Notes under the pieces: model-generated
Told to the model about the DNA's origin: nothing
Database searches by the model: none
Seen by the model: the letters and a program-made list of their open reading frames with translations, nothing else
Source of the DNA: Crateriforma conspicua
Lineage (GTDB): Bacteria > Planctomycetota > Planctomycetia > Pirellulales > Pirellulaceae
NCBI RefSeq assembly: GCF_007752935.1
Contig: NZ_CP036319.1
Span: forward strand, 1,922,001 to 1,986,000
Reading direction: 5' to 3'
Length of the DNA: 64,000 nucleotides
Made by a program: the position numbers and the translations under genes
In this document: positions 58,043-64,000 of the stretch, one piece after another
Position numbering within the stretch: position 1 is the stretch's first letter
Layout of the letters: the number at the start of each line of letters is the position of its first letter

Positions 58043-59215
58043 ATGGCGTCGCCAAATTCTCGTCGTCGTTTCTTGAAAGGTTCCATCGGTACCGCTGTGG
58101 CAGCCGGATTGGCGGAAAACGGCCAGTCGGCAGCGGGCGACGATCCCGCATCGCAAAATTCCGCGACGGCGGCCCCTCAGGTCCAGTGGCGAAACCGCAA
58201 TGAAGCGATGCGTTACCGGATGCTGGGGCGAACCGGGATGATGGTTTCCGAGATCGTGATGGGGGGCAATGAAATCACGCCGGACAATTACCAACATGTG
58301 TTCGAAGCGATGGACATGGGGTTGAACTACCTGGACACTTCGCCCGCCTACGGCAAAGGCGCCAGTGAATTGGGGTTTGCTAAGGTGATCAAGCAGCGGC
58401 CACGAGATCATTTCTTTCTGACATCCAAGGTCAGCGTTTGGGATCTGAACCGTAACGAGCGTTTTGAAAAGATTTACAACGGTTTGTCCGGTGACGAACA
58501 ATCGCGATTGCGTGGCGCGGCGGATGACTTGATTGCACAACGTGGTGCGGCCGAACCGGATTATCTGGGCGGTTACTTTGGCGGCCAGACTCGCGAATTG
58601 AATGCGGCTGCACTGTCGGACGTGATGGAAGCGACCTATGGCGACCGAATCGATCGTGTCAAAAACTATCGTCAGATCATCATTGATTCGGTCGAAGGCA
58701 GCCTGCAACGCTTGGGGACCGATCATTTGGACGTGTTGATGTGCCCGCACGGCGCAAGCAGTCCGGTTGAACTGACAAGGTATCCCGAAATCTTCGATGC
58801 ATTCAACGAATTGAAAGTCGACGGAAAGGTTCGCTTCTTGGGCGTGTCGTCCCACAATGATCCCGCCGGCGTGTTGGACGCTGCAACAAAATCTGGGATC
58901 TATTCGGTTGCCATGGTGGCCTACAACGTTGTCAACGAATCGTTCATGAACCAGGCCATCGATGCGGCCCACGATGCCGGCGTCGGGGTGATCGCAATGA
59001 AAGTCGCGCGACCGGTGTATCGCAGCCCCCAGTCGGCCAACGGCAATAGGGAAGGCCGCAAGCGGTTGAACGAGGCGGTTGATGGCGATTGGTCGATCCC
59101 TCAAAAGGCGTACCTTTGGGCGTTGCGAAACCCAAAACTTAGCGCCGTAATCTCCAACATGGTCAACGCGGAACAAGTGGCGGAAAATATCATCCTACCA
59201 CTGCACCGTGGCTGA
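58043..59215 (+). CDS. Tat-exported aldo/keto reductase
   Basis: A protein of 390 residues. The twin-arginine signal NSRRRFLKGSIGTAVAAGLA indicates folded export. The mature part is an AKR barrel: RYRMLGRTGMMVSEIVMGGN, LNYLDTSPAYGKGASE (catalytic Asp/Tyr), FLTSKVSVWD (Lys), LDVLMCPHGASSP (the His position), FLGVSSHND. The C-terminal NADPH-binding part is shortened (LSAVISNMVNAEQVAEN). Exported AKRs are frequent in planctomycetes; substrate is unknown but an oxidised sugar is plausible next to the dehydrogenase fusion. A GGAG lies upstream of the ATG. Confidence 0.87.
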   Translation: MASPNSRRRFLKGSIGTAVAAGLAENGQSAAGDDPASQNSATAAPQVQWRNRNEAMRYRMLGRTGMMVSEIVMGGNEITPDNYQHVFEAMDMGLNYLDTSPAYGKGASELGFAKVIKQRPRDHFFLTSKVSVWDLNRNERFEKIYNGLSGDEQSRLRGAADDLIAQRGAAEPDYLGGYFGGQTRELNAAALSDVMEATYGDRIDRVKNYRQIIIDSVEGSLQRLGTDHLDVLMCPHGASSPVELTRYPEIFDAFNELKVDGKVRFLGVSSHNDPAGVLDAATKSGIYSVAMVAYNVVNESFMNQAIDAAHDAGVGVIAMKVARPVYRSPQSANGNREGRKRLNEAVDGDWSIPQKAYLWALRNPKLSAVISNMVNAEQVAENIILPLHRG

Positions 59216-59448
59216 TTTGGTTTTCCGTTTTTGCTCGGTGTCACTGGTCCCGTGGCCACCGACATGGCGGATGTCTGTGCATGGTGCGATGTTCGGCGAT
59301 GGTTTTGACGGACCGGCGGATCGGTGCCATGATGTGTCGGCCTCCGACCCGTTGGGTCCCCTGCCCCGCCGAACCAATCGCGTTTCGTCGTCGCTTGTTT
59401 CCTTCAAGCTGTCTCAGACGACGCGGTCCCGCCCCGCCTTGATCAACC

Positions 59449-60765
59449 ATGCAACAACGCATCCTTTCCAATCAACGCATCCTTTCCAATCAACGCAACC
59501 GGGTACTGCCCCTCGTTTGGCTGTGTTTGGTCGTTGGGCTATCTGCCGTTTCGCAAGCGGATTCACCCAGCCCTGGTTCGGTCGATTGCACGACGTTGGA
59601 CGGCAAGGTGATGTGTGGTTACCAGGGCTGGTTCAACTGTCCCGGCGACGGATCGGAATTGGGATGGCGACACTGGGGGCGATCCAGTCGCCGGATGTTC
59701 GGACCGGAAAGCGTGACGATTGACCTGTGGCCGGATGTGTCGGAATATGGCGATGACGAGTTGTTCGAAACCGGATTTCGAAATGCCGATGGCAGCATCG
59801 CCAAGGTTTTCAGCAGTGCGAATCAAACAACCGTCGACCGGCATTTCCGCTGGATGAAGGACTATGGCATCGACGGCGCGTTCGTTCAGCGGTTTGCAAC
59901 GTCGCTGCGATCCGTTGCCAGTCGTGCCAACCGTGACAGAATCCTGAATCACTGTCGACAGGCGGCGGAAAACCATGGCCGCGCCTTTGTCGTGATGTAC
60001 GACCTGTCCGGCCTGCGCGAAGGACAGCTCGGAATGATTGCCGATGACTGGGATCGTTTGGATTCCGCCTTTGCCGTGGTCCAAAGCCCCGCTTATCTGC
60101 AACATCACGGCAAGCCTTTGGTGGCGATCTGGGGCGTTGGATTCAAAGACCGCCATCAAGAAGGGTCGTACTCGTTGGAAGGATGCCGGGATATGATCGC
60201 CCAGATCAAATCTCGCGGCTGCAGCGTCATGCTGGGCGTTCCCACGGGATGGCGACAGCAAACACGTGATTGCATCGATGATCCCATCGTCCAAGAGATC
60301 TTGCAGATGGCCGATGTCATCAGCCCCTGGACGCCCGGTCGATACCGAGACATTGACCAGGTGCGTCGCCACGCCGATGAGTTTTGGGCCGCCGATCAGC
60401 AACGTTGTGACGAGCTGGGCCAGGATTATCTGCCGGTCATTTTCCCTGGATTCAGCTGGCACAACTTGAAGGAAGGCCAAGCGGAATTGGGCGCGATCCC
60501 GCGCCAGAAAGGCAAGTTTCTTTGGTCGCAAGTCATGGCGGCGAAGCAGGCCGGTGCAAACATGTTGTACGTCGCGATGTTTGACGAAGTGGACGAAGGG
60601 ACCGCAATTTTCAAATGCACCAACGACCCGCCTGTTGATGATCACGTGCCTTTCCTAACTTATGAAGGCTTGCCCAGTGATCACTATCTGCGTTTGGTCG
60701 GCGAAGCGGCTCGTGTGATTCGCGGTGAAGAACCGGTCACGAAAGTCCCCGATTTCCATCCGTAA
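59449..60765 (+). CDS. GH71/GH99-like exported protein
   Basis: A protein of 438 residues. After an odd N-terminus with the repeated peptide QRILSN comes a signal helix (VLPLVWLCLVVGLSAVSQA). The mature TIM-barrel has VMCGYQGWFNCPGDGSELGWRHWG, the hallmark opening of the GH71/GH99-like group, then YGIDGAFVQRFA, FVVMYDLSGL, LVAIWGVGFKDRH, PVIFPGFSWHNL and MLYVAMFDEVDEGTAIFKC. GH99 enzymes are endo-alpha-mannanases and GH71 alpha-1,3-glucanases, but this branch is not biochemically defined. The last motif with paired acids is the likely active-site region. Same direction as the AKR gene, 233 bp after it. Confidence 0.82.
   Translation: MQQRILSNQRILSNQRNRVLPLVWLCLVVGLSAVSQADSPSPGSVDCTTLDGKVMCGYQGWFNCPGDGSELGWRHWGRSSRRMFGPESVTIDLWPDVSEYGDDELFETGFRNADGSIAKVFSSANQTTVDRHFRWMKDYGIDGAFVQRFATSLRSVASRANRDRILNHCRQAAENHGRAFVVMYDLSGLREGQLGMIADDWDRLDSAFAVVQSPAYLQHHGKPLVAIWGVGFKDRHQEGSYSLEGCRDMIAQIKSRGCSVMLGVPTGWRQQTRDCIDDPIVQEILQMADVISPWTPGRYRDIDQVRRHADEFWAADQQRCDELGQDYLPVIFPGFSWHNLKEGQAELGAIPRQKGKFLWSQVMAAKQAGANMLYVAMFDEVDEGTAIFKCTNDPPVDDHVPFLTYEGLPSDHYLRLVGEAARVIRGEEPVTKVPDFHP
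59455..59497 (+). repeat. 18-bp tandem repeat within the GH71/99-like gene start
   Basis: CAACGCATCCTTTCCAAT occurs twice without spacing (59455-59472, 59473-59490), then 7 bp of a third copy. Being a multiple of three it adds QRILSN units before the signal peptide without changing frame. Confidence 0.85.
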
Positions 60766-60884
60766 AACGACCGGATCACTCGGTTTCACGCGTTCAGCCC
60801 CTCAAAAAATTCCGATTGCGATGCCGTTGGTTGCCGCCTAATCCAGACAGCCACTCAAGCGATCGGACCGGCGAAGGAATCTTG

Positions 60885-61673
60885 ATGAAGTTGACCATCA
60901 GTTTGGGACAAATGGACATCGTTCCCGGTGATCCCGATGCCAACATTGCCAAAGCGAGCCAGATGGCACGGCACGCCTCCGACGCAGGCGCCGATGTGTT
61001 GGTCCTGCCGGAACTTTGGTCGACCGGTTACGTGCTGAAGCGTGCCGGCGAACTTGCCGATGCGGTGGGTCACGGTGTCTTTGCCGAAGTGCAACGATTG
61101 TCCGACGAGCATGCGATTCACATCGTCGGGTCCTGTCTATCGAAAGACGTCTCGAATCAGTACGCCAACACCAGTGTTTGGACGGCACCCGGCGGACGAG
61201 CGTTGGGGCAATACAACAAGCTTCATCTGTTTCGCCTGATGCACGAAGACCAGTTCCTAAAGCCAGGTGACCGACCGGTCTTGATTGACAGTCCATGGGG
61301 AAAGGCGGGAATGGCGATCTGCTATGACCTGCGTTTCCCCGAACTGTTTTCTTCGTACGCGACCGACGGTGCGATCATGGTGTTGATTCCCGCACAGTGG
61401 CCGAAGGTGCGTGTGGAGCATTGGAAAACACTGTTGCGTGCCCGAGCAATCGAAAACCAAATGTTTGTGATCGCATGCAATTGTGTCGGACAAATCGGTC
61501 CCACGGTTTTTGGTGGCCATTCATGTGTCATTGATCCCTGGGGCGAAATACCGATTCAAGCCGGCGATCAGGAAGAGGTGGTGACGACGGTGATCGACAC
61601 GGATCAGATCGATGATGTGCGAGCGCGCATTCCGGTGTTTTCCGATCGCCGCACGGACTTGTTCCAGTTCTGA
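60885..61673 (+). CDS. Nitrilase-superfamily amidase (omega-amidase-like)
   Basis: A protein of 262 residues. AAGGA stands about 6 bp before the ATG. The catalytic triad is complete: Glu43 in VLPELWSTGY, Lys112 in YNKLHLF and Cys146 in AICYDLRFPELF. The LMHEDQFLKPGD segment is typical of YafV/omega-amidase-type carbon-nitrogen hydrolases, which hydrolyse alpha-ketoglutaramate or similar omega-amides. Cytoplasmic (no signal peptide). It lies between sugar-related genes, but no functional link is evident. Confidence 0.87.
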   Translation: MKLTISLGQMDIVPGDPDANIAKASQMARHASDAGADVLVLPELWSTGYVLKRAGELADAVGHGVFAEVQRLSDEHAIHIVGSCLSKDVSNQYANTSVWTAPGGRALGQYNKLHLFRLMHEDQFLKPGDRPVLIDSPWGKAGMAICYDLRFPELFSSYATDGAIMVLIPAQWPKVRVEHWKTLLRARAIENQMFVIACNCVGQIGPTVFGGHSCVIDPWGEIPIQAGDQEEVVTTVIDTDQIDDVRARIPVFSDRRTDLFQF

Positions 61674-61787
61674 ATGATCGTTTGATCCGAGTGTCAACAG
61701 CCGGTTCCTTGACCAGCCCGTTTGACTCACAGGTCGATTGGGAAACGCGCGGCGGACCGTGAAGGTGTTTTGATTGGCGTCTGTCGA

Positions 61788-64000
61788 TCAGTGCAAGCGA
61801 TCCGGTTCCGATGGCAGTTTCCAATCCACCGGTGGCCACACGTCGGGTTTGGCAAGTTGCGTTTCAAAAGCTGAGCCTTGGATTGTTTCGAATCCAGACA
61901 GTGCATCGCTTAGCCGGCCGGCAACATCGGCGGGGACGTCTTTGACCGGCTCGGATTCGGTCGGGTCATCCGCGATGCGGAAATACTGATCGTCCACCCG
62001 TTTCCAATGGTCGGACACGACCGCATGGGCACCCAAGATGATCGATCGTTCCGGCGGTGTTTGGCTGCCACTCAAGTACGGCAATAGGTTTTTTCCGTCG
62101 CATCCCTGCGGCGGCGTTGTCCCGGCGGCCGCTGCAATGGTGGGCAATAGATCCACGTAACTGGCCACGGACGTGAACCGTTGACCGGCGGGCAGTTGCT
62201 GTGGCCAGCGGATCATGGCGACAACCCGCACGCCGCCTTCCCAGGTGTCAAACTTGTTGCCGCGAAGCGGTGAGTTGTCGCCACCGTGGGTGGGCGTGCC
62301 GCCGTTGTCACTGTGAAAAACGACGATCGTGTTCTCGGCGATTCCCTGTTTGTCGATCTCATCTAAGATCTGTCGAATGTTTTCGTCCATCGACGTCACC
62401 ATGGCTGCGAACGTTTGGCGAACCGTATTGCCGCGGCCGGCCTTACCGTAATTCGGTGCCTTTTCACGCTTCGCCAACCGACGATCCGTGTTCGGTGCCA
62501 GATCACCCTGGGGATCGAAACCGTATTGATCCAGCACCTTTCGCTTGGCTTGAATGGGGGAATGCGGTGCGTTGAACGCGACCACCATATAGAAAGGATC
62601 GCCTGCGGCGTGGTCACGGATGTACTTTGATGCTTCGCGGCCGATCAAGTCCGTCGAATAACCTTCATCCTCCGATGCGTCGTACCCGCGGTGCCAGTCC
62701 AGTTGCCCGTGCCGCTTGTGGCTGAAGTAGTCGATCGCGCCGTTGTAGTGACCATAGAAATGATTGAATCCATGCTTCAGCGGATGAAACAGATCGGACG
62801 CCAATCCCAAATGCCACTTGCCGAACATCGCGCGGTGTGGATAACCGGCATTCGATAAGACTTCCGCCGTGGTGACTTCCTGGGGTGGTAAACCGTGCCG
62901 TGCATTGGGATTGCATACGCCACCCCAAATTCCAAAACGAAACGGGTAGCGGCCGGTCATGACACCGGCCCGCGTGGGCGAACAAATGGGCGTGACATAA
63001 AAGCGGTCCAGGACCACGGACTGTTCGGCCAACTGATCCAACGCAGGAGTTTTGATATCGCTGCCGTGAAAGCCCACATCGTTCCAGCCAAGGTCATCGG
63101 CGATGATGTGAACGATGTTCGGGGATGCCGCAGATCGACCTTGCGACGTCGACTCATGCTGTACGGAGACAGCATCACGCGTTTTACCGACCGCTGAACG
63201 CGTCGACGCCGCCTTCGGTTTTTGAACATAGTGGGCGTCCATCTTTTGCCACCAACCCAACAGTTGTTGCTTCATCGCGTGGACGGTCGCCGGTTGTTCA
63301 TCAGCCAGGTTTTTCGTCTCACCAGGGTCAGCGGTCAAGTCAAACAATTGCACGCGGGAACTATCGGGATTGCACAGTAACTTCCATCGACCATCACGCA
63401 TGGCCAGTGATGGGCTTTGGTGTTCCGCCTTGCCGGGCTGGATGCTGCCGTGAACGCCATATTCCCAGAACACGGGTTGGTCCCGCTGAACTTTTTGACC
63501 AAGCAACGCGTCGGATAGATCAATGCCGTCGGATTGCGTGATCTGATCGGTAACACCACAAATCGCCGCGACGGTCGGTAAGACGTCGATCGCGGCCATG
63601 ATCGTTGAATCGTTCAAACGGTCGGCCGGAATTCGGCCCGGCAATCGTGCGATGAAGGGCATCCGGATGCCGCCTTCGTACAGGCTCCATTTGCGACCAA
63701 AAAACGGTCCGGTAAAACCGGGCGGTTGGTGACCGGCCTCGTAGTATCGCGGCCAATCAGTCGGGCCGTTGTCGCTGGTCAGAAGGACCAGCGTGTTTTT
63801 TGAAAGCTTGAGCGTATCCAGTGTGTCCAGAAGACGACCGATCTGGCGATCCATTTCGTCAAGGACGGCAAAGAATGCTTCGTCCGGCGGATTGTCAGAA
63901 CTTCCCTGCCACTTACTCGCTTGCCGTTCCGATGGTGAATGCGTGTCGTGAACATCATTCGGAAAGACGCGCAGATAGAACGGCCGTTCTTGGTTGGCTT
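61788..64000 (-). CDS. Tandem two-sulfatase fusion protein (5' end outside window)
   Basis: One frame of at least 736 residues, open to the window edge. The visible N-terminal part (64000 to about 63200) is the second half of a sulfatase: FYLRVFPNDVHDTHSP, LTSDNGPTDWPRYYEAGHQPPGF, SLYEGGIRMPFIARLPGRIP, LFDLTADPGETKNLAD. After a short Ala/Ser-rich linker a second complete sulfatase begins (NIVHIIADDLGWNDVGFHG) with active-site CSPTR (Cys codon at 62982-62984), GKWHLGLASD, NAPHSPIQAK and FHSDNGGTPTHGGDNSPLRG. No stop or frameshift lies between them. The first domain's own CxPxR would be beyond 64000. Confidence 0.9.
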   Translation of the reverse strand, partial: ANQERPFYLRVFPNDVHDTHSPSERQASKWQGSSDNPPDEAFFAVLDEMDRQIGRLLDTLDTLKLSKNTLVLLTSDNGPTDWPRYYEAGHQPPGFTGPFFGRKWSLYEGGIRMPFIARLPGRIPADRLNDSTIMAAIDVLPTVAAICGVTDQITQSDGIDLSDALLGQKVQRDQPVFWEYGVHGSIQPGKAEHQSPSLAMRDGRWKLLCNPDSSRVQLFDLTADPGETKNLADEQPATVHAMKQQLLGWWQKMDAHYVQKPKAASTRSAVGKTRDAVSVQHESTSQGRSAASPNIVHIIADDLGWNDVGFHGSDIKTPALDQLAEQSVVLDRFYVTPICSPTRAGVMTGRYPFRFGIWGGVCNPNARHGLPPQEVTTAEVLSNAGYPHRAMFGKWHLGLASDLFHPLKHGFNHFYGHYNGAIDYFSHKRHGQLDWHRGYDASEDEGYSTDLIGREASKYIRDHAAGDPFYMVVAFNAPHSPIQAKRKVLDQYGFDPQGDLAPNTDRRLAKREKAPNYGKAGRGNTVRQTFAAMVTSMDENIRQILDEIDKQGIAENTIVVFHSDNGGTPTHGGDNSPLRGNKFDTWEGGVRVVAMIRWPQQLPAGQRFTSVASYVDLLPTIAAAAGTTPPQGCDGKNLLPYLSGSQTPPERSIILGAHAVVSDHWKRVDDQYFRIADDPTESEPVKDVPADVAGRLSDALSGFETIQGSAFETQLAKPDVWPPVDWKLPSEPDRLH

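Noticed and set aside
57917-59176. 419-residue minus-strand open frame opposite the aldo/keto reductase
   Set aside because: The plus strand encodes a complete Tat-signal AKR; the minus frame is a His/Val/Arg-rich shadow.

Overview
The window looks like a chromosomal segment of a marine-type planctomycete, most likely family Pirellulaceae (Rhodopirellula and relatives); this is inferred from gene content, not from a marker gene. The evidence is eight sulfatase genes (nine sulfatase domains) in 64 kb, a DUF1501/PSD1 (DUF1549-DUF1553) cytochrome pair, a DUF1559 pseudopilin-like protein, a PEP-CTERM protein, a PVC-type haem-binding protein and a DUF5060/DUF4038 protein. I saw no rRNA, tRNA, CRISPR array or transposase.

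Layout. 1-3440: end of an arylsulfatase with a strong terminator, a Gln-rich exported protein, an ArsC-like reductase, an MDP-1-type phosphatase and a PhzF-like protein. 3441-10453: a 61-bp remnant of a DUF1501 3' end, a secreted protein with RTX-like repeats, the DUF1501/PSD1 pair and a divergent PAS-AraC regulator. 10627-19897: a flippase, a dienelactone hydrolase, a sulfatase, a succinate-semialdehyde-type dehydrogenase, and exported catalase-peroxidase KatG divergent from an OxyR with both redox cysteines. 20002-23721: a His/Cys-rich protein behind a perfect palindrome, a PEP-CTERM protein, a DUF1559 protein and an overlapping lipoprotein. 23734-32306: an esterase, a sulfatase with an atypical CSASK active site, a flavoprotein disulfide reductase with a TVP38 membrane protein, a sulfatase-DUF1080 fusion and an NmrA-like reductase.

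32501-40096 is a signalling and stress block. A GAF-PAS histidine kinase overlaps a single-domain receiver. Divergent from them is an NtrC-class sigma-54 activator, followed by a near-perfect -24/-12 promoter in front of an NfsB-like nitroreductase, and then a convergent Ca2+-type P-ATPase.

40249-50901 is a one-directional carbohydrate locus on the minus strand: a XylR/AraC-type regulator, an apiosidase-like DUF5060/DUF4038 protein, a sulfatase, a GH95 alpha-L-fucosidase-type enzyme and two more sulfatases. Divergent from it on the plus strand (51104-61673) are a Gfo/Idh/MocA oxidoreductase, a 1844-residue ThuA / haem-binding / GH10 fusion, a Tat-exported aldo/keto reductase, a GH71/99-like protein and a nitrilase-family amidase. 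The window ends inside a tandem two-sulfatase fusion on the minus strand. Together these suggest stepwise desulfation and cleavage of a sulfated, fucose-like (possibly xylose-containing) marine polysaccharide, with oxidoreductases acting on released sugars. Substrate and regulation are inferences. No SusC/SusD pair, sugar transporter or formylglycine-generating enzyme is visible here.
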